A stretch of DNA of 64,000 nucleotides, taken from NCBI RefSeq assembly GCF_024464185.1, contig NZ_JANHAU010000002.1, positions 868,001-932,000 of the forward strand, in the 5' to 3' direction. Position 1 is the first letter of the stretch. Each line of letters begins with the position of its first letter. The DNA is from Haloarchaeobius salinus. Lineage in GTDB: Archaea; Halobacteriota; Halobacteria; Halobacteriales; Natrialbaceae. The notes beneath the pieces were generated by a model. It worked only from the letters and a program-made list of their open reading frames with translations, was not told the origin of the DNA and did no database searches. This document shows positions 8,637 through 18,280 of this stretch, piece by piece. The position numbers and the translations under genes are program-made.

Positions 8637-9726
8637 ACTCCTCGAACCCGTCCTCGAACCTGAACGTCCCGTCGCGCTGGACGACCTCGCCGTCGACCTC
8701 GATGAACGAGTCCTCGCTCATGTCGACGATCATGTCCTGGTGGACGACCGAGTCGTTGCCCTCGTTGTCCTCGCCGATGTTCTTCTCGTAGGCCCGGCCG
8801 AGCGCGAGGTGGATGGTGTCGCCCATCTTCTCGTCGAACAGCATGTTGTAGGTGAACCGGTCGATGTCGCGGTTCATGCCGATACCGAGCTCGCCCAGCC
8901 GGCGCGCACCCTCGTCCGTGTCGAGCACCGCCGAGAGCACCTCCTCGTTCTTCTCGGCGCTGTGCTCGACGACCTTGCCGTCCTCGAACCGGAGGTAGAC
9001 GTTCGTGACCTCGCGACCCTGCGCCATCAGCGGCTTGTCGAACAGCACCTCGCCCTCGACGCTGTCGGGCACCGGCGCGGTGAACACCTCGCCGCCGGGC
9101 ATGTTGTTCTCGGCGGTGTCGTTGATGGTGATGTTCCCGGCGACGGACATCGTGATGTCGGTCGTCTCGCCGGAGACGATGCGGACCTCCTCGGCGGGGT
9201 CCATGATCTCGACCATCTGCTCCTGGAACTCGTACTGCTCGTCCCAGTCCTTGTTGATAGCGCCCCAGACGAACTCCTCGTACGCCTCGGTGCTCATCTC
9301 GGCCTTCTGGGCGTCGCCCGGCGCTGGGTACTGCGTGACGACCCAGTTCGACTCCATCACCGTCTCCTGGATGGGCTTCATGTGCTGGCTCCGTGCCTGG
9401 TTCTTCTCCGGGGGCACGTCGCTCGTCTCGAACATGTTCGCGGAGCCACGGATGGAGATGAAGGCGTCGGTCTCCTCGGCGGCGGCGAGCGTGTGGGAGG
9501 GCGTGTCGAAATCCTCGGGGTCGGCCGCGAGCATGTACGCGCGGTTGACGCGGCTCGACTGGAGGCGTGTCTGTGGGTGCGCGCCCTTCTCGCCGAGCAG
9601 CTCCGCGATGGCGACCGCGAGCTCCTCCGCCTCGGGCGGTCCCGTGACGGTGACGTTGTCGCCGCGTTCTATCTCGGTGCAGTCCTCGACGAGTATCTCG
9701 GCGTGTTCCCGAACGCGTTCGTCCAT
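8635..9726 (-). CDS. Aminopeptidase, thermophilic metalloprotease (M29) family
   Basis: A 363-residue exopeptidase of the M29 (aminopeptidase T/AmpS) family, with two divalent metals in a C-terminal catalytic domain. Supporting features are the N-terminal 'GDNVTVTGPPEAEELAVAI' and the metal-site region 'NMLFDEKMGDTIHLALGRAY' followed by 'VHQDMIVDM'. These give the His, Asp and Glu residues conserved in the family. Length is slightly below the usual 370-410. The start is taken at the ATG of MDERVREHAE; upstream Met-like starts add no family homology. Likely a cytosolic enzyme trimming peptides. Confidence 0.9.
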   Translation of the reverse strand: MDERVREHAEILVEDCTEIERGDNVTVTGPPEAEELAVAIAELLGEKGAHPQTRLQSSRVNRAYMLAADPEDFDTPSHTLAAAEETDAFISIRGSANMFETSDVPPEKNQARSQHMKPIQETVMESNWVVTQYPAPGDAQKAEMSTEAYEEFVWGAINKDWDEQYEFQEQMVEIMDPAEEVRIVSGETTDITMSVAGNITINDTAENNMPGGEVFTAPVPDSVEGEVLFDKPLMAQGREVTNVYLRFEDGKVVEHSAEKNEEVLSAVLDTDEGARRLGELGIGMNRDIDRFTYNMLFDEKMGDTIHLALGRAYEKNIGEDNEGNDSVVHQDMIVDMSEDSFIEVDGEVVQRDGTFRFEDGFEE

Positions 9727-9796
9727 ACCTCCGGTTACGACAAGCGACTGATATTCGTTTCGAAACACTTGCCGGAACCCGCCGACCGTCGCTGTG

Positions 9797-10591
9797 TTAC
9801 CGCCGACTGCCGGGCTGTGGGTCCACGTGCGGTTCGGCCATGAGACCGTCGAACGGCTGGTCGTCGAGCCACTCGAGCAGGGCGACGAGCTGCTCGGTCG
9901 CGGCCTCGAACAGCTGCTCGCCCTTCTCGGCGGTCGCGTCGGTCTGATCGCCGAAGACGCCGTTGGGCGAGTTGTCGATGGCGTCGTAGTAGTTCCGCGC
10001 GCCGTGGATGGTGGGCTCCCCGTCTTCGAGGTTCACCCGGCCGCCGTCGCGGGCGTCCGCGAGCCGGTCGTCGTGGACGTTCTCCGGGTCGAGGTACTGC
10101 AGCATGGCGGTCTCCTTCGGGCCGCCGTGGGGACCGTTGTGCTCGAACAGCTCGTCGACGAGGTCGGGGATGGATTCGTCCCACATCCACTCGACGGCGA
10201 AGGCCACGCGGTCGTCGCGGAGCCGCCGTCCGACCTCGCGGAGGTGCTGCATGTTGCCGCCGTGGGCGTTGACGTAGACGACGCGGTCGATGCCGTGGTG
10301 GGTGAGACTCCGCGTCATGCTCTCGACGTAGTCGCGGAAGGCGGGCGGGTCGACCGACATCGTCCCGTGGAACTGCCGGTGGTGCATGCTCACGCCCACG
10401 TTCACCGTCGGCGTACAGAGGTAGCCGGCGCGGTCGGCCGCCGCGCGGGCGAGGTTCTCGGCGATCACGTGGTCGGTGCTCTCGGGGAGGTGTGGCCCGT
10501 GCTGCTCCGTCGACCCGAGCGGGACGACTGCGAGCGACTCCTCGGCGAAGTAGTCCCCGAGGTCCGGCCACGCCTGGTCGGCGAGGTACAT
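9797..10591 (-). CDS. Creatininase-family amidohydrolase
   Basis: A 264-residue metal-dependent amidohydrolase. Metal-binding features are 'LGSTEQHGPHLPESTD' (about 25-40, with Glu, His and Asp ligands) and 'VNAHGGN' (about 103-109), plus the acidic ligand in 'PKETAMLQ'. Archaeal members include the formamidopyrimidine hydrolase ArfB of riboflavin/F420 synthesis, so ring-opening of a pyrimidine intermediate is one option and creatinine or mycofactocin-type amides another. The start is the ATG of MYLADQAWP. Same strand as the aminopeptidase, about 70 bp apart. Confidence 0.85.
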   Translation of the reverse strand: MYLADQAWPDLGDYFAEESLAVVPLGSTEQHGPHLPESTDHVIAENLARAAADRAGYLCTPTVNVGVSMHHRQFHGTMSVDPPAFRDYVESMTRSLTHHGIDRVVYVNAHGGNMQHLREVGRRLRDDRVAFAVEWMWDESIPDLVDELFEHNGPHGGPKETAMLQYLDPENVHDDRLADARDGGRVNLEDGEPTIHGARNYYDAIDNSPNGVFGDQTDATAEKGEQLFEAATEQLVALLEWLDDQPFDGLMAEPHVDPQPGSRR

Positions 10592-10660
10592 GCACGTGCT
10601 GGTGGCCCGACCGGTCAAAAAGGTAGTCCTCCCGGCCACGTGGGGGACCGGTTCCGAGCC

Positions 10661-11368
10661 CTACTCGCGGTCGTCACCGCTTCCGCTACCATCGCTCCCA
10701 CGGGTGCCGCTTCCACGGTCACCGCTCCGCCCGGACCCGCTACCCGACCGCCGCCCTGAGCTGCCCCGCGAGGAGCGACCGTCGCCGGAGCCACGGCGCG
10801 AGGAGTCGGTCGACGACCCTGAATCGGACCCGGAGCCGCCGGTCCGTCCGGTTTTCGAGTTCGAGGACCCGCCCGTCGACGACCGACCGTCCGCGCCGCC
10901 GCGCTTCGACGGTCGCCCGCCCGACGAACCGCTCTTCGTGGCGCGCTTCGACGACACACCCTTCGATGAGCGCGTCGCGGACTTCCCCCGTGGCTGTCCA
11001 CCGGACCGGTCGGAACCACCTGTGCCGGGAGCGCCACGCCGGCCGCCGGCCGTCGCTGCCGACGCGCCGGGGACTGCCGCCACCGCGCTCTCGTTCCCGG
11101 CCTCGACGGCGTCGGCGACGACCTTGTACGTCGTCCCCGCCATCCCGGCCGTCCAGAACGCTGCAGCGACGAGGAAGAGGACGCCACCGACGAGGAAGCT
11201 GGCCGCACTCGCCCCGGCGGAGCCGCTCTCGACCGAGGCAGCGCCGCCCACGCCGAGCACCATGAAGCCGGCGAAGGCGATGGCACCGCTGATGATCGTC
11301 ACGAGGAGCTGGTAGCCCATCAGTTTGAAGCCGTACGTGATGCCGTCCATCGTCGAGACCGCCGTCAT
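10661..11368 (-). CDS. Small membrane protein with a long Ser/Gly/Arg-rich basic tail
   Basis: A 235-residue protein I do not recognise. Residues about 18-45 and 58-80 form two hydrophobic segments. From about residue 110 to the end the chain is nearly all S, G, R, D and T with many 'SGR', 'GSG' and 'RSS' triplets and no predicted fold. A basic, arginine-rich low-complexity tail is out of character in a proteome that is overwhelmingly acidic. A tail this poor in hydrophobic residues could be a frame artefact in GC-rich DNA. However, the membrane segment and the absence of a better frame favour a real gene. The start may be Met 1 or Met 7 (11350). Confidence 0.6.
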   Translation of the reverse strand: MTAVSTMDGITYGFKLMGYQLLVTIISGAIAFAGFMVLGVGGAASVESGSAGASAASFLVGGVLFLVAAAFWTAGMAGTTYKVVADAVEAGNESAVAAVPGASAATAGGRRGAPGTGGSDRSGGQPRGKSATRSSKGVSSKRATKSGSSGGRPSKRGGADGRSSTGGSSNSKTGRTGGSGSDSGSSTDSSRRGSGDGRSSRGSSGRRSGSGSGRSGDRGSGTRGSDGSGSGDDRE

Positions 11369-11530
11369 CGTCCCACCATACGGCCATGCATGTCAGACAG
11401 GTGTTTAGTTCTTCCCGCCGCCTCGACGGCCGACCGTCCGGTTGGACTCCGTCGCGTATCACGCGGGGAGGCCTGGACGAACGTGTTCGGCCCCCTGCTC
11501 ACGTGGAACGGCGGCGTACTCCAGCCAAGC

Positions 11531-14158
11531 ATGGTGTCCGAACAGCGACCGGTCTGTGACCTCTGGAACCCCGCGGACTGTACGGGGACGGTGGACTGTC
11601 CGCCACGGTGCCCGCGGTTCCTCGACGACGCGGGTCGGCCGCACACGGTGTACAGCCTCGGTGACTGCCCGACAGCCACCGCGGAGCGAGCACGGGGGCT
11701 GTTCGACTGTCTCGCCGACGACGCGGACGCCCTCGTCGCCCTCGACGGCGAGACGCCCGTCGGCGCTGCCGCGCTCGAAGACGGCTCGAGACGGGTCGAG
11801 CTGGGCGACGACGCCGCTCCGTCGGTCGGAACCGAACTCGTGAGACAGCTGGTCGCCCACGAGCGGACGGCCGGTGCGTCGCTCGCCGGGGCTGACTACC
11901 CCCAGGACCCCGATACGACGCTCGACGTGTCCGCCCCCGGCGTCGTGGTCGACCGGTTGGTCGACGCCGGGCTGGCGACCAACGGAGTCGAGACCGGGGA
12001 CGACACGGTGACGGTCGACCTCGGGGGGGACGCGGCGAGCCGGACGACGCGCCCGCCGGTGAGCCGCGCCGACTATCCCGTCGGCGACGACTTCTCGGCG
12101 CTGTTCGAGCCTGACCGCGTCGCGGTCGTCGGCGCGACCGACCGCGAGGGAGCCATCGGCCGCGTCGTCGTCGAGAACCTCCGCACGTCGTTCGAGGGGT
12201 CGGTGGTCCCGGTCACGTCGCGGGCGGACTCCGTTCTCGGTCTCCACGCGGTCGACGACGTGGCCGACGCGGACGCCGACCTGGTCGTGGTCGTGCTCCC
12301 GGCCGACGCCGCCGTCGACGCGGTCCGGCGCGCGGGCGAGGCCGGTGTCGGGACCGTCGCCGTCCTCTCGGCCGGGTTCGGGGAGTCGGACGACGCGGGC
12401 CGGCGGCGGGAGCGACAGCTGGCGTCGGTCGTCGACGAGCACGACCTGACGCTGGTCGGGCCGAACGCCCTCGGCGTCTGCAGCACCCGCCGGCGGATGA
12501 ACGCCAGCTTCGCGCCGACGCTCCCCGATGCCGGCGGCGTATCGGTCCTCAGCCACTCCGGCGCGCTCGTCACCGCGACGCTCGACTGGGCCGACGCGAC
12601 GGGCGTCGGCGTCCGGGACGTGGTCTCGGTCGGAAATGGGGCCGGCCTCGACGTCCCCGCCCTGCTCCGGTACTGGGGGAGTGACCCGGAGACCGACGTC
12701 GTGCTCATGTACCTCGAGGACCTCCCGTCGGGGCGGCGCTTCGTCGAGGCCGCCAGGGCGGTGTCGCGGACGACGCCCATCGTCGTGCTGAAGTCGGGGC
12801 GGACGGGACACGGCGCGGCGGCGGCCGCCTCCCACACCGGCGCGTTGGTCGGCGACGACGCCGGGTTCCAGGCCGCGTTCGACGCCGCCGGCGTGGTCCG
12901 GGCCGACTCACAGCAGGCGGCCTACGACCTCGTCCGGTCGTTCGCGACGCAGCCCCTGCCCCGTGGCGACGCCGTCGCGGTGGTGACGAACGCCGGCGGC
13001 CCGGGTGTGCTGGCGACGGACGCGGTCGACGAGGCCGGGCTCTCCCTCGCGGACCTCTCTGACGAGACGCGGGAGCGCCTCGACGCGGTACTGCCGGACG
13101 CGGCCAGTGCCGCCAACCCCGTCGACGTGCTCGGTGACGCGACGGTCGACCGGTTCGTCGACGCGCTCGATATCGTGCTCGCCGACCGGGCCGTCGACGC
13201 GGCGGTCGTGGCCTCCACGCCGCACCCGCTCGTCGACCAGGCGGCCCTCGTCCGGGCGGTCGGCGACGCCGGACGGCGGTACGGCACGCCCGTCGTCACG
13301 AGCCTCTCCGGCGGGCCGCGCCCGGACGGCGTCACGGAGTCCCTCGCGGCGGCCGGGGTGCCGAACTTCCCCGACGCCGACCGTGCCGCCCGGGCGCTCG
13401 CCAGCCTGACCGACTACGCGTCGCGACACCGGGCACGACGTGCGTCGCCGGATCCGACGGCACGCGGGAGCGGCGAATCGGCCGACGCGGCGGTGTCGTT
13501 CGACGACGACCTCCTCGGCGTCGAGGCCATGGACGTCCTCCGCGAGTACGGGGTCCGGACCCCCGACGGCGAGCTCGCGAGGACGCCCGCCGAGGCGGCG
13601 ACGGCGGTGGCGGAGCTGACCGGGCCGTTCGTGCTGAAGGTCGTCAGCCCCGACCTGGCGCACAAGACCGAGGTCGGTGGCGTCGAGGTCGGCGTCGCGG
13701 CCGACGCGGTCGAGGGTGCCACCGCCGACCTGCTCGCCAGGGTGTCCGAACACGCCCCCGACGCGACGCTCCGGGGCGTGCTGGTGCAGGAACTGGTCGA
13801 GGAGGGAGTCGAGTGCCTCGTCGGCGTCACCCGGCACGAACGGTTCGGTCCCGTCGTGACGTTCGGCCTCGGTGGCATCCTCGTGGAACATCTCGACGAC
13901 GTGGCCCACGGACTGGCACCGCTGTCACCCGCCGACGCCGAGCGACTGCTCCGACGCATCGACGGCGCGTCGGTACTCGACGGCGCTCGCGGACAGGAGT
14001 CGGTCGACCGGGACGCGTTGGTGGACGCACTGGTCGGTGTCTCTCGACTGGCGGCCGACCACCCGAGCCTCTCCGAGCTGGAGGTGAACCCGTTGATGGC
14101 GACCCCGACGGGTGCGACCGCCGTGGACTTCCAGGCGACGGCGGACCGGGACGGCTGA
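11531..14158 (+). CDS. Acyl-CoA synthetase (NDP-forming), acetate--CoA ligase type
   Basis: An 875-residue fused ADP-forming acyl-CoA synthetase, which makes acid plus ATP from acyl-CoA, ADP and phosphate. After an N-terminal extension of about 180 residues with weak GNAT-like features ('ALVALDGETPVGAAAL') comes the CoA-binding domain ('VAVVGATDREGAIG'). Next are the succinyl-CoA-synthetase-like domains, with 'SHTGALVGDD' near residue 434 carrying the phosphorylated His of this family. A C-terminal ATP-grasp domain follows ('GPFVLKVVSPDLAHKTEVGGV', 'VTFGLGGILVEHLDD'). The frame is open to 11390, but MVSEQRPV at 11531 begins the first structured segment. The N-terminal extension may be a decayed acetyltransferase domain. 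Confidence 0.88.
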   Translation: MVSEQRPVCDLWNPADCTGTVDCPPRCPRFLDDAGRPHTVYSLGDCPTATAERARGLFDCLADDADALVALDGETPVGAAALEDGSRRVELGDDAAPSVGTELVRQLVAHERTAGASLAGADYPQDPDTTLDVSAPGVVVDRLVDAGLATNGVETGDDTVTVDLGGDAASRTTRPPVSRADYPVGDDFSALFEPDRVAVVGATDREGAIGRVVVENLRTSFEGSVVPVTSRADSVLGLHAVDDVADADADLVVVVLPADAAVDAVRRAGEAGVGTVAVLSAGFGESDDAGRRRERQLASVVDEHDLTLVGPNALGVCSTRRRMNASFAPTLPDAGGVSVLSHSGALVTATLDWADATGVGVRDVVSVGNGAGLDVPALLRYWGSDPETDVVLMYLEDLPSGRRFVEAARAVSRTTPIVVLKSGRTGHGAAAAASHTGALVGDDAGFQAAFDAAGVVRADSQQAAYDLVRSFATQPLPRGDAVAVVTNAGGPGVLATDAVDEAGLSLADLSDETRERLDAVLPDAASAANPVDVLGDATVDRFVDALDIVLADRAVDAAVVASTPHPLVDQAALVRAVGDAGRRYGTPVVTSLSGGPRPDGVTESLAAAGVPNFPDADRAARALASLTDYASRHRARRASPDPTARGSGESADAAVSFDDDLLGVEAMDVLREYGVRTPDGELARTPAEAATAVAELTGPFVLKVVSPDLAHKTEVGGVEVGVAADAVEGATADLLARVSEHAPDATLRGVLVQELVEEGVECLVGVTRHERFGPVVTFGLGGILVEHLDDVAHGLAPLSPADAERLLRRIDGASVLDGARGQESVDRDALVDALVGVSRLAADHPSLSELEVNPLMATPTGATAVDFQATADRDG

Positions 14159-14170
14159 CGACCGGGCGGC

Positions 14171-15307
14171 TCAGGCCGCCGAGAGCCACTGCTGTCGCCA
14201 CCAGAGGTAGAGCCCGGTGACGACGAGGTTCAGGTACGGTACCGCGACGAGGTAGTACGCGGCAGAGGGGGTGCGACCGGCCTCGTGGGTGACGTACCGC
14301 CGGTCGAAGTAGAGGGCGAAGGGAGCGAGCGTCGGCGTCAGCACCACCCCGAGTTCGAGCAGGCCGCCACCGTCGCCGATCCACGGCACCGTCCCGGCGG
14401 CGATGGCGGTCGGGTCCGTCGCGATCCCGATTGCGGCACCGAGGAACGTCAGCACTGCGGGGACGAGCACGCCGAGCCACCAGCGGCTGCTCGGGACGGC
14501 CGGTGCGTACGGCGTGTCCGTGTCGGCCCGCCGGGCGGCCTGCCGCTCGGCCAGCCGCTCGCTCCGGTTCCCGTCCGCCGCCGACCGACGAGGTGGCTCA
14601 CGCCGGGACGGTCCTCGTCGGGGCTGCTCGGGATAGCGTCCGGCGGCCTCCCGTGGCGGCTCGCGCCCGGGGCCGACCGGTTCACCCCGTCGCTCCCGTT
14701 CGTACTGGACTTCGCCGTCACCGGCCTCGGTCGTTCGGTCGCGGCGCTCCCGTGGGCGGCCCCGACGCTGGCGGCGGTCGCGCGACTCGTGCCGTCGGTC
14801 GCGTCGCGGCCGCTCGTCATAGTGGCTCTCGCCGGGGTCGTGTCCCCGCGGGGGCGACTCCGGCCCGTCCGGGCCAGTGTCGGCTGCACCGTGTGTGCGC
14901 GACGGTTCCTCCTGCTCGCTCGCGTCGTCACCGCCGCCGGCGACGTCCGGCTGGTGTGCGCCACAATCGGTGCACCGGACCGCCTGCGCGACGAGCACGG
15001 AACCACACTCCGGACAGCGCTTCTGCCAGGGTTCCAGACCCGACTCGTCGGCGTCCGTGGCGTTCGTCCGCCCGTCGTCGTCACCCTGCTCGAGCGGGCG
15101 CTCGGCGTCGGATGGCCGGGGACTCCCGTCGTCTGCGGGGCCGTCGCCGCTGCCGGGCCGAGCGGTCGACCCGTCGGCCGCCGTTCCGGTCGACCCGTCG
15201 TCGGCGGTGAGCGCCGTGCCACAGGCCGAGCAGAACCGGTCGCCGGCGTCCGCCCGCGTGCCACACGACGGACAGTCCGTCGCGTCGGCACCACCGTCAC
15301 TACTCAT
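14171..15307 (-). CDS. Zinc-ribbon membrane protein with charged linker
   Basis: A 378-residue protein. Two N-terminal zinc ribbons lie at about residues 12-32 (CPSCGTRAD...FCSACGTAL) and 95-120 (CPECGSVLV...CTDCGAH). A linker rich in R, E, D, P and G runs from about 120 to 275. The C-terminal third (about 285-375) has three hydrophobic segments ('GVLVPAVLTFLGAAIG', 'LLELGVVLTPTLAPFALYF', 'YYLVAVPYLNLVVTGLYLWW'). The layout is common in haloarchaeal membrane proteins of unknown function. The start is the ATG of MSSDGGADAT. It is convergent with the acyl-CoA synthetase gene, 12 bp apart. Confidence 0.8.
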   Translation of the reverse strand: MSSDGGADATDCPSCGTRADAGDRFCSACGTALTADDGSTGTAADGSTARPGSGDGPADDGSPRPSDAERPLEQGDDDGRTNATDADESGLEPWQKRCPECGSVLVAQAVRCTDCGAHQPDVAGGGDDASEQEEPSRTHGAADTGPDGPESPPRGHDPGESHYDERPRRDRRHESRDRRQRRGRPRERRDRTTEAGDGEVQYERERRGEPVGPGREPPREAAGRYPEQPRRGPSRREPPRRSAADGNRSERLAERQAARRADTDTPYAPAVPSSRWWLGVLVPAVLTFLGAAIGIATDPTAIAAGTVPWIGDGGGLLELGVVLTPTLAPFALYFDRRYVTHEAGRTPSAAYYLVAVPYLNLVVTGLYLWWRQQWLSAA

Positions 15308-15402
15308 TGGATGTTGACACGTTCGGTGGGGGGAGGCAAATAAGTTCCTGCACAGGCGCACGAACTCAACGCCTTTCATCCTGTACTCCGTAGACAGGAA
15401 CG

Positions 15403-16893
15403 ATGCGCCGCCGTGCCCTGCTCTCCACCCTCGCCACCGCCTCCATCGCCGGCTGTAACGGCCTCGCGGACAGCGGGCGGACGACGCGACCGCCGCTGGA
15501 CGTCGAGACACCGACCCCCACGGCGACGGAATCACCGTTCGGCGAGCCGAGCGTCGCACCGACGCCGACGACCGGCACCGAGGTCGGCCCCGACCACCGG
15601 CTCGTCTCGCTCCGTGCCAGGGACGTCCCCGACGGGCTCGCGCTGGACGCCGGCTTCGTCGGGGCGGCGACCGGATCGCAGCCGGCATTGCTCTGGGTGG
15701 GCCTCCGGAACGTCACCGAGGCCGACCGCACCGTCGAGTTCGGGGCGACGCCGCCGGTCTCCACGTACCGGCTCCGCGGCGGCAACCCCCCGCTGTACGT
15801 CGTCCCCGTCTCACGACCCGAACCGACCGAGGGCGTCCGTCTCTGGAACGACTGCTGGAAGACCCGTTCGCAGTCCGTCGCCGAGGCCGAGGACACCACC
15901 CGGTCGGTGACCATCCCACCGGGGGAGAGCGTCGGCGGGCTCTACGGCGTCGTCGTGATGCGCGGCGCGGACATCTGTCTCCCGGCCGGCCAGTACGAGA
16001 TCGCCGGCGACGGCGGCTGGACGCTCGGGCTCTCGGTGTTCCCCCGCCGAGGGACCGAGCCGGGGAGCTCGCAGTTCGGGGAGCCGCCGACGCCCGCGAT
16101 GGTGGCGAACGACGGGGACGTCCACTGGTTCCACGAGGCCGACGCCGACACGAGTCGCTACCTCGAACCGAGCGCCGAGCAGGTCGGGCTCGCGAACGGG
16201 CGAGTCCGGGCGACGCTGCACAACTACGGTCCCGGCTCGCTCGTCCACGACGGGAGCTGGGCGCTCGTCCACCGTCACGGGGAGGCCGACTGGCGGCTCG
16301 TCGCACCGCTCGCGACGAGGGTCGAGGACGGGGACGCCGTCGTCAGACCCGGCGAGCGCGTCCGGACGGCGTTCGACATCGACAGCCGACCCCGACTCGC
16401 CTACGGCGACCCCGCGAGCATCGGCGGCCTGGTACCGGGGCGCTACGCCGTCGTCTTCCCCCGCGTCCAGGTCTGGCGCGGGAACGTACGACGGTCCCTC
16501 GACGTCTTCGCCGCGCTGGTCGACCTCGTCGGGAACGCGCCCGAGCTCGCGCCGTCGGCACTGGTCGAGTCGACGACCCGGAGCGGTGACACACTCGACG
16601 TGCTCGCGTCGGGTGACTCCGGTCCGTCGGACGCCGTGGTGTCGGTCGAGCGGACCGCGGCACCGCCGGACCGGTCGCTCGTCCTCCCGCAGGTGCTCCA
16701 GTTCGAGGTGCTCCGGGACACGCTCGGCTACCTCGTCGACTCCGACCTGCACCGTGTCGAACTCCGGACGCCCGACGTCCGGCGGGAACGGTTCGCCATC
16801 GGGGCGGCGAACCTGACGCTGCCGACGGTTTCCGGTGGCGTCGCGTTCGCCTTCCGTGGCCGCGGCTATCGGGTCGAGATAGAGGCGGGCTGA
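15403..16893 (+). CDS. Predicted Tat-exported lipoprotein, function unknown
   Basis: A 496-residue protein whose N-terminus MRRRALLSTLATASIAGC is a signal with paired arginines, a short hydrophobic stretch and a lipobox (SIAGC) ending at Cys 18. That is the haloarchaeal Tat-lipoprotein pattern. A Thr/Pro-rich spacer follows (about 35-60), typical of cell-surface lipoproteins. The remainder is beta-rich, with no domain I recognise; repeated 'PGRYAVVFPRVQVWRG'- and 'PAGQYEIAGDGGW'-like segments suggest Ig-like modules. Expressed alone, divergent from the zinc-ribbon gene. Confidence 0.8.
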   Translation: MRRRALLSTLATASIAGCNGLADSGRTTRPPLDVETPTPTATESPFGEPSVAPTPTTGTEVGPDHRLVSLRARDVPDGLALDAGFVGAATGSQPALLWVGLRNVTEADRTVEFGATPPVSTYRLRGGNPPLYVVPVSRPEPTEGVRLWNDCWKTRSQSVAEAEDTTRSVTIPPGESVGGLYGVVVMRGADICLPAGQYEIAGDGGWTLGLSVFPRRGTEPGSSQFGEPPTPAMVANDGDVHWFHEADADTSRYLEPSAEQVGLANGRVRATLHNYGPGSLVHDGSWALVHRHGEADWRLVAPLATRVEDGDAVVRPGERVRTAFDIDSRPRLAYGDPASIGGLVPGRYAVVFPRVQVWRGNVRRSLDVFAALVDLVGNAPELAPSALVESTTRSGDTLDVLASGDSGPSDAVVSVERTAAPPDRSLVLPQVLQFEVLRDTLGYLVDSDLHRVELRTPDVRRERFAIGAANLTLPTVSGGVAFAFRGRGYRVEIEAG

Positions 16894-16994
16894 GGCTCCG
16901 GACCGTCACGGACGACCCGACAGCCCGTGGCCGGACCCCGGGTGACGCCAGCTGTCGGCACACCCTATTTGGGTATCCGGTCCGAAGCCCGAGC

Positions 16995-18143
16995 ATGGAA
17001 CTGCTAGAGGAGAGCCTCGTTCCCGAGGAGGCCCGCGACGTGAAGGCCGAGGCCCGGGAGTTCGCCGCCGAGCACATCGAGCCGAACGCCAGGGAGTGCT
17101 TCCAGCGCGGCGAGTACCCCTGGGAGATACTCGAGGCCGGCCAGGAGGCCGGGCTGGTCGCCCAGGACATCCCCGAGGAGTACGGTGGTCGAGGGCTCGC
17201 GCTCTCGGAGATACTCGCGATGGCCGAGGAGTTCTACAGGGCCGACGCGGGCATCGCACTCACCCTCCAGCTCGCCAGCTTCGGCTGCGAGATACTCTAC
17301 GAGTACGGCGACGAGGACCAGAAGGAGGAGTACCTCCGTCCCGTGGCGGAGGGCGACCAGATATCGGGGCTGGCGGTCTCGGAGCCCGACACCGGCAGCG
17401 ACCTCGCCGGGATGGAGATGACGGCGACGAAGGAGGGCGACGAGTACGTCCTCGACGGCGAGAAGTACTGGATCGGCAACGGCGTCGAGGGCGACTGGAT
17501 CACCGTCTACGCCCGGACCGGCGACGACGAGGACAACCGCTACGGCAACCACTCGATCTTCATCGTCCCCACCGACATCGACGGCTACGAGGCCGAGCAC
17601 ATCCCCGAGAAGATGGGCTTCCGTGCGTCGAAGCAGGCACACATCACCTTCGACGGTGCGCGCATCCCGGCGGAGAACCTCGTCGGCCACGAGGGGAACG
17701 GCTTCATGATGCTCGCGGACTTCTTCAACCACGGCCGCATCGTCGTCGCGGGCCACGGCCTCGGGCTGGCGGCCGCCGCCATCGAGGAGGCCTGGGAGTT
17801 CGTGCACGACCGCGAGCAGTTCGGGCGCTCCATCGGTGACTTCCAGTCCGTCCAGCACGACCTCGCCGACATGCTCCTCGAGTTCGAGTCCGCCCGGTCG
17901 CTCGTCTGGCGGGCCTGCGAGAAGGTCGAAAGCGGCGAAAATCCCGGCTACTGGGCCGCGATGGCGAAGACGAAGGCGACCGAGACCGCCACCCAGAACG
18001 CCGAGCTGGGGATGCAGCTCCACGGCGGTCGCTCCGTGCTCGACGAGCGTCGCATCGCCAGGGTGTACCGCGACGTGCGCATCCCCGTCATCTACGAGGG
18101 CGCGAACGCCATCCAGCGCAACCTCATCTACCGGCAGGCCTGA
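16995..18143 (+). CDS. Acyl-CoA dehydrogenase
   Basis: A 382-residue FAD enzyme of fatty-acid or branched-chain acyl-CoA beta-oxidation that forms trans-2-enoyl-CoA. Seen are the N-terminal helical domain, '[17 protein letters not shown]' (about 121-137, the flavin and substrate loop), 'EKYWIGNGVEGDW', and 'MQLHGGRSVLDE'. The C-terminal 'VIYEGANAIQRNLIYRQA' carries the usual catalytic Glu of short- and medium-chain enzymes. Length is standard. It is single in its position; its chain-length class cannot be told from sequence alone. Confidence 0.95.
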   Translation: MELLEESLVPEEARDVKAEAREFAAEHIEPNARECFQRGEYPWEILEAGQEAGLVAQDIPEEYGGRGLALSEILAMAEEFYRADAGIALTLQLASFGCEILYEYGDEDQKEEYLRPVAEGDQISGLAVSEPDTGSDLAGMEMTATKEGDEYVLDGEKYWIGNGVEGDWITVYARTGDDEDNRYGNHSIFIVPTDIDGYEAEHIPEKMGFRASKQAHITFDGARIPAENLVGHEGNGFMMLADFFNHGRIVVAGHGLGLAAAAIEEAWEFVHDREQFGRSIGDFQSVQHDLADMLLEFESARSLVWRACEKVESGENPGYWAAMAKTKATETATQNAELGMQLHGGRSVLDERRIARVYRDVRIPVIYEGANAIQRNLIYRQA

Positions 18144-18280
18144 CCGACGGATCGACGGCCGGAGCGACCGGGATAGACAACCACAAGCGTCTTTATCGCG
18201 ACACCGAAACAGGACGTTGACCGAACCGCGACCGGTCGCCGCTGGCGAGACTCGCCCGGTCGCGGACAGGACTCCACACA

